Shown: one piece after another, positions 12,481 through 23,726 of the stretch
Layout: every line of letters begins with the position of its first letter
How positions within the stretch are numbered: position 1 is the stretch's first letter
From: Phymorhynchus buccinoides
Taxonomy: Eukaryota > Mollusca > Gastropoda > Neogastropoda > Raphitomidae
Reading direction: 5' to 3'
Length of the DNA: 64,000 nt
Assembly (NCBI GenBank): GCA_017654935.2
Contig: CM065699.1
Location: 3,047,972 to 3,111,971 of the forward strand
Made by a program: the position numbers and the translations under genes
Notes under the pieces: model-generated
Told to the model about the DNA's origin: nothing
What the model saw: only the letters and a program-made list of their open reading frames with translations
Database searches by the model: none

Positions 12481-12826
12481 GATACCTTGAGCATGCGACA
12501 ACACATCACCACTGCGATCAGGGCCAGGGATTCCAGTCTCCCAGAAATGTGCCTCCATCCTGGCACTGCGCGCACTGGGTGATCTGCTGATGGAGGTGTA
12601 CCTAGAACACCACCACGCCTTCCCACTCTTCATGATGGTGAGGGGTCTGGTCACCAGATATCCTGTGGTGGCCCGGATCGTTGTCCTGAAAGCTGACCAC
12701 TGGGAGAAGGAAGAGACAGAGATCAACAGTCTATTTTGTCTCCAAAGACATTTGCAGAGAACTGTCATGGCCCGAGCTGGAAGACCTGGAGGAGCTGCTT
12801 GAAGAAGTTGTTATGGCAATGTAGCT
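12481..12826 (+). pseudogene. Possible orphan coding exon or retrocopy end, unknown family
   Basis: This segment is GC-richer than its surroundings and follows a pyrimidine-rich run ending TTTTTTCCAG at 12480, a good splice acceptor. One frame from about 12514 reads protein-like (QKCASILALRALGDLLMEVY, then HHHAFPLFMMVRGLVTRYPV). After about 12735 the better frame shifts by one base to KDICRELSWPELEDLEELLE and ends with a stop at 12826. An AATAAA signal lies near 12858. I do not recognise the family. It may be a terminal exon with an indel, or a relic of a gene inside a transposon. Confidence 0.35.
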
Positions 12827-12920
12827 TTGAATTAAAAAAAAAGTGCATGCGTTCTGAAATAAAATATTTGTAAACACCAGAACTTACCATGTTTTGTTTT
12901 CTTTTCTTTGGTAGTACAGA

Positions 12921-13253
12921 ATGGAGGGTAGCCCTACAAAACGGATTTGCAAATACAGCCAAGAGGATCTGGAAAAGGCTGTGGAGGCAGCTAAAGCATG
13001 GATGTCTTTGGGTGCTGCCTAATTAGGCGTACCCAAGACTACCATTGCGGACAGGGTGTCACGGAAAAGGGGCATGGTGGCGAAGAGGGGGAGGAAGCAG
13101 GCTATCCCGGAGGACATTGAGAGGGAGGTGGTGAGGAAGGTCCTGGAGGCTGGGAAGAAGGGCTTTCTTATGACCAGGCATGGTAGTGGGGGCAAAGTGG
13201 TTTTCAAGGAAAATGGCCAGGGTACAGGGGGCCGAAGAAAATTCAATAAATGA
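12921..13253 (+). pseudogene. Broken pogo/Tigger-like transposase N-terminal domain
   Basis: From the ATG the frame reads a basic start then YSQEDLEKAVEAAKAW, a stop at codon 34, and continues LGVPKTTIADRVSRKRG and EDIEREVVRKVLEAGKKG to a stop at 13251-13253. This is the pipsqueak/CENP-B-type helix-turn-helix found at the N-terminus of pogo-superfamily transposases and related domesticated proteins. It binds the transposon ends. The DDE catalytic domain is absent. The in-frame stop and truncation mark a relic. A TIR-like right end lies about 100 bp downstream at 13316-13356. Confidence 0.7.
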
Positions 13254-13315
13254 GTGAAATTTTCACTTTTTCATGCCATTTCAATGCATTTTTTAATAAT
13301 TTTGTTTCAAACTGT

Positions 13316-13356
13316 TTCGCGGATTTTCCGCGATTCGTGGAGGTCTACTATGCCTG
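13316..13356 (+). mobile_element. Right terminal repeat of a Tigger-like element
   Basis: A CGCGGATTTTCCGCGATTCG motif followed by GGAGGTCTACTATGCCTG and then TA at 13357-13358 matches the style of Tigger 3' termini. It fits the pogo-like domain just upstream. The left terminus was not located. Confidence 0.5.
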
Positions 13357-13417
13357 TATAACAAAAAGCGGTTCTTGGCACAGATTGCTCGCCTCGCCAA
13401 GGAGCTCAACCTGAAAA

Positions 13418-13605
13418 CCCTAATACACTAATTTGCAGTCAAACAGTGAAAATAGGCCAAAGTGACCACTGGTCAGTGACACTGACCACTGGTCAACCAC
13501 ATCAACAATTGTTCATATGATCTCCTAATACACTAATTAGCATTCAAACGGTAAAATTAGGCCAAAGTGACCAGTGTCAGTGGTCAGCTTGTTATTCATT
13601 TTATT
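13418..13605 (+). repeat. Two-copy direct repeat with GACCACTGGTC palindromes
   Basis: CCTAATACACTAATT plus the following TCAAACxGTxAAAxTAGGCC recurs at about 13418 and 13524, a period of about 106 bp. Between and after lie palindromic GACCACTGGTC/GACCAGTGTC motifs. No coding function is seen. Confidence 0.6.
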
Positions 13606-13673
13606 TAACAAAGGTTTAAAAAAAAAAGAAGAGAACTTGTCAAGAATGAGTTTTTATAACTCCAACTTTCATT

Positions 13674-13862
13674 TGGACAAAACGGCGGTTCAAAATCGGG
13701 CGCCGTTTTGTCCAACCCGCCGTTTTGTCTAGACAAAACGGCGGATTGTTGAACCGCCGTTTTGTCCAAATCATAATAGAAAATTTGGACAAAACGGCGG
13801 TTCTAACCCCGCCGTTTTGTCTATAGACAAAACGGCGGAATTTGAACAAAACGGCGGCTAAC
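13674..13862. repeat. Alternating inverted array of GACAAAACGGCGG
   Basis: About nine copies of a 13-bp motif, GACAAAACGGCGG or its reverse complement, occur in alternating orientation within 190 bp. Two junctions (TTTGTCTAGACAAA near 13731 and TTTGTCTATAGACAAA near 13824) are direct palindromes. The GC-rich motif stands out in AT-rich surroundings. It may be the palindromic end of a DNA transposon or a foldback element. I know no family with this motif. Confidence 0.85.
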
Positions 13863-13869
13863 ATCACAT

Positions 13870-14054
13870 GTCAAAATTTGAGCACATAAGATCACAGTTT
13901 AAAATCTGACCACGTGATATCACAGTTAAAAATATACAATTAAAAACGTAAAGATTTGAAACAAAAGTTAAAAAAAGGGATTAAAATTTAGTCGTGTATA
14001 AAAACCTTACACAGTTAAAAGCTTACAATTGATGTTTTAAAACTTAACACGACT
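13870..14054. other. AT-rich spacer, probable LINE 3' untranslated region
   Basis: CACGTGATATCACAG and GATCACAGTTTAAA phrases, then AT-rich DNA. As it adjoins the stop of the minus-strand LINE frame at 14057, some of it is probably that element's 3' untranslated region. Confidence 0.35.
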
Positions 14055-14056
14055 TT

Positions 14057-15530
14057 TTATACCTTATTAAAAATATTCACTTCTTTTAAAAAACTAAAAA
14101 TCATGTCTGGCGGCACATCACGGAACAGCACCTTCATTGATTCTGCCGTGTAGTATTTTCTTCTGGTGTCATAGAGGTCCCAACAATCAAGGAGAGTGTG
14201 TTCGATAGAGACACGAGCGTCGCACGGCACATAGTAGGGAGGGTCTTCTCCCTTCAACAGAAACGCATGCGTAAAGTGTGAGTGTCCCGTGTGTAACCGA
14301 CACAAGACAGTTTCTTCCTTCCGGCCGCCAGCAGCCGGAGGAAGACGTTCCTTCAAGTTTGGACGTACAGTGGAGTTTATTATCCTCCTGCAGGTTCCAC
14401 TCCTCCTGCCACAGACTGAAAACGTGAGTTGCGACCTTTGATTTCATGTCGGAAGATGGAATGAGACATATGTCTGGACGGTCTTTCACGGCGTCCCTGG
14501 CCAGGCGGTCCACCTCCTCATTCCCCCGGATACCAACGTGACCAGGGACCCATGCCAGACGAATGTCATACCCTCTAGATTTCAAGCTGGTGAAGATAAA
14601 AAAAAAGTTAAAAGATCAGGATGGCTAAGGTTTCGAGCCGAAATGGCTTCCAATGCAGAAAGAGAGTGTGCAAATCAGAAACTTTTCCTCATCAGACTCT
14701 CGGATCATTTTCAGAGCAAGGACAAGGGCGGTGAGTTCAGCCGTGTATACAGAGCTTTCATTCGGGATATGTTTAGAAGAACTTAGTCCGGATGAAGGGA
14801 TGTATGCAGCAGAGGCGACGCCTTCTTCAGATTTGGAACCGTCAGTGAAAACCTTTTTATAGTTGGGAAGTTTGGAACACATTTCAAAAAACATGTTTGT
14901 AGACTAAAGAACTGGTGAAGTTTTTCCGGAAAGAGGCAAGGTCGAATTTGATTTCAGGGGACGATAGCGTCCATGGCGGCTTTTCTGGAAATTTGGAAGA
15001 GTCTGATATCACTCCAATGTCAATGTCTGCCTCTTCCAGGTGAGGGAATGCCCAAAGGTGGAATACAGGCAGGGTTATCCTCGTACTTTTCCTGAAAGGG
15101 GGGATTCGTGACACACTCGTAAGCAGGATTGTTTGGTTCAGAATAGAGCTGTAGATAATAGTTCATGGATAGCTTGAGTCTCCGGTGGGAAAGATACGGT
15201 TCGTTTGCTTCTGCATATAGACTGTGAACAGGTGTCATGCGAAAAGCACCAAACAAAGGCGCAGGCCCTGATGATGGATTGGATCCAAAACTTTCAGGTA
15301 CGAGGTTTTGCCGCTCCATAGATAATGCAGCCATAATCCATCTTGGACCGGATCAGTGCTCTATACAGATGGAGAAGAGTTTTCTTGTCAGCGCCCCAGT
15401 CCGTGTGGGCTACCACACGAAGGATGTTCATGGCCTTGAGGCAGGAAGTTTTCAGGTTTTGGATGTGGGCACGAAAATTCAGTTTTTGATCAAAGGTCAC
15501 TCCCAGAAACTTAGCCTCGGTGACAGCAGG
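14057..15530 (-). pseudogene. 5'-truncated RNase H-bearing non-LTR retrotransposon (I-like)
   Basis: Read on the minus strand, pieces in several frames give the end of a retrotransposon polyprotein. First comes the post-RT segment with EAKFLGVTFDQKLNFRAHI and LYRALIRSKMDYGCIIYG (about 15530-15294). A linker follows (15330-15000). RNase H comes next, with VFTDGSKSEEG, YTAELTALVLALKMI (about 14850-14690) and LAWVPGHVGIRGNEEVDRLA (about 14560). The tail has TGHSHFTHAFLLKGEDPP and a cysteine/histidine block ending at 14057. Several frameshifts (near 14365, 14640, 15010) show it is dead. The palm with the catalytic YxDD is missing. The domain order fits the I/Nimb-like LINE group. Confidence 0.85.
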
Positions 15531-15540
15531 AATAGACAGA

Positions 15541-15588
15541 GGGGGGAGAGAGGGGGGGGGGAGAGAGAGAGAGAGAGAGAGAGAGCAA
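15541..15588 (+). repeat. GA/GGGG microsatellite at the LINE truncation point
   Basis: A purine-only tract of G runs and (GA)n that adjoins the 5' truncation of the minus-strand LINE. Confidence 0.9.
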
Positions 15589-15844
15589 AAAACATTTTCA
15601 TGTTTTTGTTTTTGTCTCCAGTTTTTAAGTTTTTTTGTTGGTTTCTTTGATTAATAACTGTTAGAAAGTTTTCCAGCGTTAGTCTTTCTCTCTTGTCCCT
15701 CTTTCTGTATGAATTCTGAAGTGTGAGTGCTTGCATGTTTGTGTACTGTGACTGCTGTTGAGAGAGCGAAATGTCAGTGACACCCAATCTGCAGTAACTT
15801 ACACATGTACACATGTTAGGCCTAGGGTCTATACGTTTCTTCTG

Positions 15845-16670
15845 TGAAAACCCTGGGGATTTTTCTAGATCAGTCCCTTACCATGGAAGTACACGTGAAC
15901 CACCTCTGCAAAGTTTTGTACTTTCAGCTCAGAAGAATAGGCAAAATTCATTGTTATCTGTCAGTTGACTGAGCAAGCAAACTATGCGTCTCTTTAATTC
16001 TCTCTAGACTTGACTATTGCAACTCCCTTTTGGCTGATCTTCCAGAACAGCTGATGTCCAAACGCCAACGCATTCAGAATCACGCTGCCAGACTTGTTCT
16101 TAGAAAGAGTAAAAGATCCAGTGTCACTGAATTGAATTTGTATTGCTTAAAGTCTTAGAACTTTTATCTTAGAAATGGTTTTAGTGCTTTTATCTTAGAA
16201 ATGTGAATGTATATTGCTCAAGGTTTTTTTAGAGCTTTTTTTCTTATTATTTCTTATTATGTTCTCTTTGTTTCCTTACGCTCTGTCTACCTGTCCTCTC
16301 TCTCTCTCCCTCCTTTCCCCTCTCTCTCTCTCTCTCCCTCCCACCCCCCCTCTCTCTCTTTCTCTCTGCCTCTCCGTCTTACTCCTGTCAAAGTTTGCCC
16401 TGCCCACTTGTCTCCGCCTTTTTGTCTGTCTAACCCTGAACCCCCCCTTTACCCTGACCACTCCACCTCCTCTCTCTCTCTCATGTGTTATTAAATAATG
16501 TTACTAATATTCTATATCATTGTTAGGAAACATGGTGTGACAATGTGTTAATTTTTAATTTATATTTTTTACATGGTTTTATCAATGTTTGTAAAGCACG
16601 GAGAGCTTGCTTTTAGCATGATTTGTATCGCGCTATATAAGTGAAATTATTATTATTATTATTATCACTG
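15845..16670 (+). pseudogene. 5'-truncated L2/CR1-like LINE with ATT tail
   Basis: From about 15848 the plus strand codes the end of a reverse transcriptase: LGIFLDQSLTMEVHVNHLCK, then QLRRIGKIHCYLS, a stop, and SRLDYCNSLLADLP with QRIQNHAARLVLRK. These are the usual post-RT motifs of the L2/CR1 group. The 3' end has GTAAAGCACGGAGAGCTTGC and CGCGCTATATAAGTGAAATT followed by (ATT)n, a hallmark L2-type tail. CT-rich microsatellites (16300-16370, 16470-16490) interrupt it. Stops show it is inactive. Confidence 0.85.
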
Positions 16671-16809
16671 TATGCACAGCACATAGGACCTCGGTTTATA
16701 GTCTAATTTAAAGATTTCTTAATGAACCAATTTTGCAGACAGTTTAAGCTCAACATGAGAATTTTGTTGTGGAAACACATTGCAGAATTGTACAACACAG
16801 ACCTGCGGC

Positions 16810-17155
16810 TTGGCATGGAAAGGACAAGACTGGCCGCAGAACACATCCACCTCACACCACACTCCAAAATGAAGGAGTTTGGATGCCCATGTGCTCAGCA
16901 TGGACAGGACAAGACTGACCGCAGAACACATCCACCTCACACCACACTCCAAAATGAAGGAGTTTGGATGCCCATGTGCTTGGCATGGACAGGACAAGAC
17001 TGACCGCAGAACACATCCACCTCACACCACACTCCAAAATGAAGGAGTTTGGATGCCCATGTGCTTGGCATGGAAAGGACAAGACTGACCGCAGAACACA
17101 TCCACCTCACACCACACTCTAAAATGAAGGAGTTTGGATGCCCATGTGCTCAGCC
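16810..17155 (+). repeat. 85-bp tandem sub-repeat, four copies
   Basis: The phrase GAAGGAGTTTGGATGCCCAT recurs at 16871, 16956, 17041 and 17126, exactly 85 bp apart. The unit corresponds to the GMxRTRLTAEHIHLTPHSKM-coding part of the larger repeat. An 85-bp unit is not a multiple of three, so each added copy shifts the reading frame. Other units carry one copy (19.0 and 20.95 kb) or two (22.8 and 24.85 kb). Confidence 0.95.
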
Positions 17156-17699
17156 AGCGACTTGGGAGAGTCCTCAAGGCCTATTTTCCTGCTGAAACAC
17201 ACGGAACGTCAAAGTTCATTCTGTAACAGACGGATGTGTTGCTGTGGATGGTTTTAATTTGCTGCATGCTGACAGAGATAAGGTTACTAGTAGTGGTCAA
17301 TCTCAGGGGGGTGTATGTATGTGAATGAAGCATGGTGTAGAATGGAGTGTGAAACTACCTCAGATGCTGTGCAGAGATAGTCCAAGTAACAGTAATAAAA
17401 TTGAACAAGCACGGCAGTCTTTTGAGTTGGCTTAGTGAATGTGCTGATATGGTGAAATCAATAGAGAATTTAGAAACACTACAGACCATGATTCAGCATG
17501 CCCCAAATTGCAAGTCTGTAGGGAAGGGCCTGCAAAATTGCTCATCTTCTGTACTTGAGATTATGATTAAGATTAAAATTATAGCCCTGTCGACAACAAA
17601 GGCCATGTCAGGGCTGTCACCACGTTAAATCGTACCACATATTATTCTGTACTTGAGAAAACAGTGGCTTATCCTTCAAACAAGAAGTTTGAAACCCAG

Positions 17700-17923
17700 C
17701 ATCGTCTGTTTTCAACAACAAAAAGAAGGGGAAAAAGCACTCAAAATTACAACTTCGGAAACCTGGTAGGGATGAAAAAATACAATGCCAAGCAGAGTTG
17801 AATGAAAATGATGTAAGTGTATGTTCTATTTGTTTGCTTGAAAATAATAACCAGAATGCCGAAGAAGTTCACTGGTTTCAGTGCACATCCTGTAAATGCT
17901 GGATCCATGTCGAATTATTGTGA
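17700..17923 (+). pseudogene. PHD-like zinc finger fragment, unit 1
   Basis: A frame coding CSICLLENNNQNAEEVHWFQ followed by CTSCKCWIHVELL then stop. The CxxC...CxxCxxW.H pattern matches a PHD-type finger lacking its last cysteine pair. Such fingers occur at the ends of some transposon proteins. An extra G in the A-rich stretch near 17727 breaks the frame seen in units 2-4. Confidence 0.55.
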
Positions 17924-18339
17924 TTTGTTTACTAGGTATGTTGAAATTCTAGATGAATATAACTAATTAGCTATGTTGATAATCAATTAATCTGACCAGA
18001 TGTTTTGGTCTTGGTAGAAGGTGATTTATATTTGTAGTAGATAGTGATGTGTTGCTATAGCCCTCTTGCTACCCGGATGCGCAGAACACATGCACATCCA
18101 ACCACCACGGCAGATCACCCCAACACCACAGAGCACTCTTAGGGGCAACACAGCAGACTGAAGACAACTCTCCACCCTGTGTTTAGACAGTAGTCTGTTA
18201 TTTTTAACCAATTGCTTGGAATCTATGGCTGTTTGCAAAGCTATTTAAAATTACCATTCATTGTAACCACAAACTGCATCTGACTTTATCTCTTATGTGT
18301 AAGAAAAGCAAATCAGCCCGACACTCTTGACTGGAGTTG

Positions 18340-19070
18340 TACAGTTGCCTGGAGAAGCAACTCTCCGGGAATATACAGGTGCCACCCATCCAAAGCAGGG
18401 ATTTCAACCTGAAGTCATGGAGGAAGTTTGCAGATAAATTAAATGAAAATCAGAGGTATGTTGTTTTGTTGCATGATGAAATGACAATCAAATTCGATCA
18501 TTGATCAGGAGCCTTAGTTGGATTTGTAAACAAGGACAGATGGACTTTTGTTGAAATTCAGGAGAAGCTGGCAACTTGTTCCACGTGGATGGGGTGAGCT
18601 CCAGTCTGAAGAGGAGTCTGGGGTATTTTGGTACCAGGACTGCCACTGCTGATCAGCTGATGCCACTCCTATGGATGGCAATTGGCTGCATAGAAGAATG
18701 CGGCTTGAAGGCGATTGCCGGCACTAATGACAAAGCGTCTCCAAATCAGCGACTGTACCAGCTGCACCAGCTGCCTGGTGTTCAGGATGTCTGCTTCAAG
18801 GCAGTGAACATTTTCGCTCCAGAGAGAGAAATTTTCTTTCTGTCTGACTCACCTCACTTGATTAAAACTATCCGCAACAACCTTCATAGCTGTGGCACTG
18901 GCAGTGGACAAACCATCTCTGGAAAGATGGCAAGTATTTGTTGTGGAAGCACATAACAGAATTGTACAACACAGATCTGCAGCTTGGCATGGACAGGACA
19001 AGACTGACCGCAGAACACATCCACCTCACACCACACTCTAAAATGAAGGAGTTTGGATGCCCATGTGCTC
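18340..19070 (+). pseudogene. P-element/THAP9-like transposase fragment, unit 1
   Basis: Codes YVVLLHDEMTIKFDH (interrupted by a stop in this unit), FVNKDRWTFVEIQEKLA, a frameshift, then GVSSSLKRSLGYFGTRTATA, GLKAIAGTNDKASPNQRLYQ and REIFFLSDSPHLIKTIRNNL, stop, and LYNTDLQLGMDRTRLTAEHI with HLTPHSKMK. The order fits the RNase H-like catalytic region of P-type transposases, which cut and paste DNA in the nucleus. No N-terminal THAP finger was seen. The frameshifts make it a pseudogene. Confidence 0.7.
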
Positions 19071-19571
19071 AGCCAGCGACTTGGGAGAGTCCTCGAGGCC
19101 TATTTTCCTGCTGAAACACACAGAACGTCAAAGTTCATTCTGTAACAGACGGATGTGTTGCTATGGATGGTTTTAATTTGCTGCGTGCTGACAGAGATAA
19201 GGTTACTAGTAGTGGTCAATCTCAGGGGGGTGTATGTATGTGAATGAAGCATGGTGTAGAATGGAGTGTGAAACTACCTCAGACGCTGTGCAGAGATAGT
19301 CCAAGTAACAGTAATAAAATTGAACAAGCACGGCAGTCTTTTGAGTTGGCTTAGTGAATGTGCTGATATGGTGAAATCAATGGAGAATTTAGAAACACTA
19401 CAGACCATGATTCAGCATGCCCCAAATTGCAAGTCTGTAGGGAAGGGCCTGCAAAATTGCTCATCTTCTGTACTGGAGATTAAGATTAAGATTAAAATTA
19501 TAACCCTGTCGACAACAAAGGCCATGTTAGGGCTGTCACCACATTAAATCTTACCACGTATTATTCTGTAT

Positions 19572-19841
19572 TTGAGAAAACAGTGGCTTATCCTTCAAAC
19601 AAGAAGTTTGAAACCCAGCATCGTCTGTTTTCAACAACAAAAGAAGAGGAAAAAGCACTCAAAATTACAACTTCGGAAACCTGGTAGGGACGAAAAAATA
19701 CAATGCCAAGCAGAGTTGAATGAAAATGATGTAAGTGTATGTGCTATTTGTTTGCTTGAAAATAATAACCAGAATGCCGAAGAAGTTCAATGGTTTCAGT
19801 GCACATCCTGTAAATGCTGGATCCATGTTGAATTATTGTGA
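19572..19841 (+). pseudogene. PHD-like zinc finger fragment, unit 2
   Basis: An open 89-codon stretch with a lysine-rich leader (KKRKKHSKLQLRKPGRDE) and the finger CAICLLENNNQNAEEVQWFQ plus CTSCKCWIH. It differs from units 3 and 4 at one residue (VQW for VHW). The initiator methionine is only the first in frame. There is no promoter or splice evidence. Confidence 0.55.
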
Positions 19842-20257
19842 TATTTTACTAGGTATGTTGAAATTCTATGAATATAACTAATTAGCTATGTTGATAATCA
19901 ATTAATCTGATCAGATGTTTTGGTCTTGGTAGAAGGTGATTTATATCTGTAGTAGATAGTGATGTGTTGCTATAGCCCTCTTGCTATCCGGATGCGCAGA
20001 ACACATGCACATCCAACCACCACGGCAGATCACCCCAACACCACAGAGCACTCTTAGGGGCAACACAGCAGACTGAAGACAACTCTCCACCCTGTGTTTA
20101 GACAGTAGTCTGTTATTTTTAACCAATTGCTTGGAATCTATGGCTGTTTGCAAAGCTATTTAAAATTACCATTCATTATAACCACAAACTGCATCTGACT
20201 TTATCTCTTATGTGTAAGAAAAGCAAATCAGCCCGACACTCTTGACTGGAGTTGTAC

Positions 20258-20990
20258 AGTTGCCTGGAGAAGCAACTCTCCGGGAATATACAGGTGCCAC
20301 CCATCCAAAGCAGGGATTTCAACCTGAAGTCATGGAGGAAGTTTGCAGATAAATTAAATGAAAATCAGAGGTAAGTTGTTTTGTTGCATGATGAAATGAC
20401 AATCAAATTCGATCATCGATCAGGAGCCTTAGTTGGATTTGTAAACAAGGACAGATGGACTTTTGTTGAAATTCAGGAGAAGCTGGCAACTTGTTCCACG
20501 TGGTTGGGGTGAGCTCCAGTCTGAAGAGGAGTCTGGGGTATTTTGGTACCAGGACTGCCACTGCTGATCAGCTGATGCCACTCCTATGGACGGCAATTGG
20601 CTGCATAGAAGAATGCGGCTTGAAGGCGATTGCCGGCACTAGTGACAAAGCGTCTCCAAACCAGCGACTGTACCAGCTGCACCAGCTGCCTGGTGTTCAG
20701 GATGTCTGCTTCAAGGCAGTGAACATTTTCGCTCCAGAGAGAGAAATTTTCTTTCTGTCTGACTCACCTCACTTGATTAAAACTATCCGCAACAACCTTC
20801 ATAGCAGTGGCACTGGCAGTGGACAAACCATCTCTGGAAAGATGGCAAGTATTTGTTGTGGAAGCACATAACAGAATTGTACAACACAGATCTGCAGCTT
20901 GGCATGGAAAGGACAAGACTGACCGCTGAACACATCCACCTCACACCACACTCTAAAATGAAGGAGTTTGGATGCCCATGTGCTCAGCCA
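20258..20990 (+). pseudogene. P-element/THAP9-like transposase fragment, unit 2
   Basis: Same content as unit 1, with GLKAIAGTSDKASPNQRLYQ and SDSPHLIKTIRNNL in one 126-codon frame (20491-20871). A stop follows the initial segment (a TAAG in place of TACG near 20371). The 85-bp HLTPHSKM block is single here. Confidence 0.7.
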
Positions 20991-21493
20991 GCGACTTGGG
21001 AGAGTCCTCGAGGCCTATTTTCCTGCTGAAACACACGGAACGGCAAAGTTCATTCTGTAACAGACGGATGTGTTGCTGTGGATGGTTTTAATTTGCTGCG
21101 TGCTGACAGAGATAAGGTTACTAGTAGTGGTCAATCTCAGGGGGGTGTATGTATGTGAATGAAGCATGGTGTAGAATGGAGTGTGAAACTACCTCAGATG
21201 CTGTGCATAGATAGTCCAAGTAACAGTAATAAAATTGAACAAGCACGGCAAAGTCTTTTGAGTTGGCTTAGTGAATGTGCTGATATGGTGAAATCAATAG
21301 AGAATTTAGAAACACTACAGACCATGATTCAGTATGCCCCAAATTGCAAGTCTGTAGGGAAGGGCCTGCAAAATTGCTCATCTTCTGTACTTGAGATTAA
21401 GATTAAAATTATAACCCCGTCGACAACAAAGGCCATGTTAGGGCTGTCACCACGTTAAATCTTACCACATATTATTCTGTACTTGAGAAAACA

Positions 21494-21751
21494 GTGGCTT
21501 ATCCTTCAAACAAGAAGTTTGAAACCCAGCATTGTCTGTTTTCAACACAAAAAAAGAGGAAAAAGCACTCAAAATTACAACTTCGGAAACCTGGTAGGGA
21601 CGAAAAAATACAATGCCAAGCAGAGTTGAATGAAAATGATGTAAGTGTATGTGCTATTTGTTTGCTTGAAAATAACAACCAGAATGCCGAAGAAGTTCAC
21701 TGGTTTCAGTGCACATCCTGTAAATGCTGGATCCATGTCGAATTATTGTGA
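21494..21751 (+). pseudogene. PHD-like zinc finger fragment, unit 3
   Basis: An 85-codon frame with the basic leader and CAICLLENNNQNAEEVHWFQ, ending CWIHVELL then stop. A small indel in the A-rich leader relative to unit 2 changes the upstream residues but keeps the finger open. Confidence 0.55.
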
Positions 21752-22149
21752 TATTTTACTAGGTATGTTGAAATTACATGAATATAACTAATTAGCTATG
21801 TTGATAATCAATTAATCTGATCAGATGTTTTGGTCTTGGTAGAAGGTGATTTATATTTGTAGTAGATAGTGATGTGTTGCTATAGCCCTCTTGCTACCCG
21901 GATGCGCAGAACACATGCACATCCAACCACCACGGCAGATCACCCCAACACCACAGAGCACTCTTAGGGGCAACACAGCAGACTGAAGACAACTCTCCAC
22001 CCTGTGTTTAGACAGTAGTCTGTTATTTTTAACCAATTGCTTGGAATCTATGGCCGTTTGCAAAGCTATTTAAAATTACCATTCATTATAACCACAAACT
22101 GCATCTGACTTTATCTCTTATGTGTAAGAAAAGCAAATCAGCCTGACAC

Positions 22150-22945
22150 TCTTGACTGGAGTTGTGCAGTTGCCTGGAGAAGCAACTCTCTGGGAATAAA
22201 CAGGTGCCACCCATCCAAAGCAGGGATTTCAACCTGAAGTCATGGAGGAAGTTTGCAGATAAATTAAATGAAAATCAGAGGTACGTTGTTTTGTTGCATG
22301 ATGAAATGACAATGAAATTTGATCATCGATCAGGAGCCTTAGTTGGATTTGTAAACAAGGACAGATGGACTTTTGTTGAAATTCAGGAGAAGCTGGCAAC
22401 TTGTTCCACGTGGTTGGGGTGAGCTCCAGTCTGAAGGAGTCTGGGGTATTTTGGTACCAGGACTGCCACTGCTGATGCCACTCCTATGGACGGCAATTGG
22501 CGGCATAGAAGAATGCGGCTTGAAGGCGATTGCCGGCACTAGTGACAAAGCGTCTCCAAATCAGCGACTGTACCAGCTGCATGGTGTTCAGGATGTCTGC
22601 TTCAAGGCAGTGAACATTTTCGCTCCAGAGAGAAATTTTCTTTCTGTCTGACTCACCTCACTTGATTAAAACTATCCGCAACAACCTTCATAGCAGTGGC
22701 ACTGGCAGTGGACAAACCATCTCTGGAAAGATGGCAAGTATTTGTTGTGGAAGCACATAACAGAATTGTACAACACAGATCTGCAGCTTGGCATGGAAAG
22801 GACAAGACTGACCGCTGAACACATCCACCTCACACCACACTCTAAAATGAAGGAGTTTGGATGCCCATGTGCTTGGCATGGAAAGGACAAGACTGACTGC
22901 AGAACACATCCACCTCACACCACACTCTAAAATGAAGGAGTTTGG
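22150..22945 (+). pseudogene. P-element/THAP9-like transposase fragment, unit 3
   Basis: The first segment is fully open here (22162-22422: RYVVLLHDEMTMKFDHRSGA and FVNKDRWTFVEIQEKLA). The second has small deletions: an ATCAGCTG loss, a CACCAGCTGCCTG loss and a loss of GAGA near 22630 that breaks the frame before SDSPHLIK. Two 85-bp blocks follow. Confidence 0.7.
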
Positions 22946-23456
22946 ATGCCCATGTGCTCAGCCAGCGACTTGGGAGAGTCCTCGAGGCCTATTTTCCTGC
23001 TGAAACACACGGAACGGCAAAGTTCATTCTGTAACAGACGGATGTGTTGCTATGGATGGTTTTAATTTGCTGCGTGCTGACAGAGATAAGGTTACTAGTA
23101 GTGGTCAATCTCAGGGGGGTGTATGTATGTGAATGAAGCATGGTGTAGAATGGAGTGTGAAACTACCTCAGACGCTGTGCAGAGATAGTCCAAGTAACAG
23201 TAATAAAATTGAACAAGCACGGCAAAGTCTTTTGAGTTGGCTTAGTGAATGTGCTGATATGGTGAAATCAATAGAGAATTTAGAAACACTACAGACCATG
23301 ATTCAGCATGCCCCAAATTGCAAGTCTGTAGGGAAGGGCCTGCAAAATTGCTCATCTTCTGTACTTGAGATTAAGATTAAAATTATAACCCCGTCAACAA
23401 CAAAGGCCATGTCAGGGCTGTCACCACATTAAATCTTACCACATATTATTCTGTAC

Positions 23457-23726
23457 TTGAGAAAACAGTGGCTTATCCTTCAAACAAGAAGTTTGAAACC
23501 CAGCATTGTCTGTTTTCAACAAAAAAAGAAGAGGAAAAAGCACTCAAAATTACAACTTCGGAAACCTGGTAGGGACGAAAAAATACAATGCCAAGCAGAG
23601 TTGAATGAAAATGATGTAAGTGTATGTGCTATTTGTTTGCTTGAAAATAACAACCAGAATGCCGAAGAAGTTCACTGGTTTCAGTGCACATCCTGTAAAT
23701 GCTGGATCCATGTCGAATTATTGTGA
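23457..23726 (+). pseudogene. PHD-like zinc finger fragment, unit 4
   Basis: An 89-codon frame, nearly identical to unit 2, with CAICLLENNNQNAEEVHWFQ and the CTSCKCWIH end. A 20-odd bp local duplication (TATGTTGAAATTC, twice near 23740-23775) follows it and accounts for part of this unit's extra length. Confidence 0.55.

Noticed and set aside
18026..18238. 70-codon minus-strand frame repeated in every unit of the P-like array (also 19941, 21851, 23845)
   Set aside because: It lies opposite the non-coding spacer and is conserved only because whole units are recent duplicates; no domain recognised.
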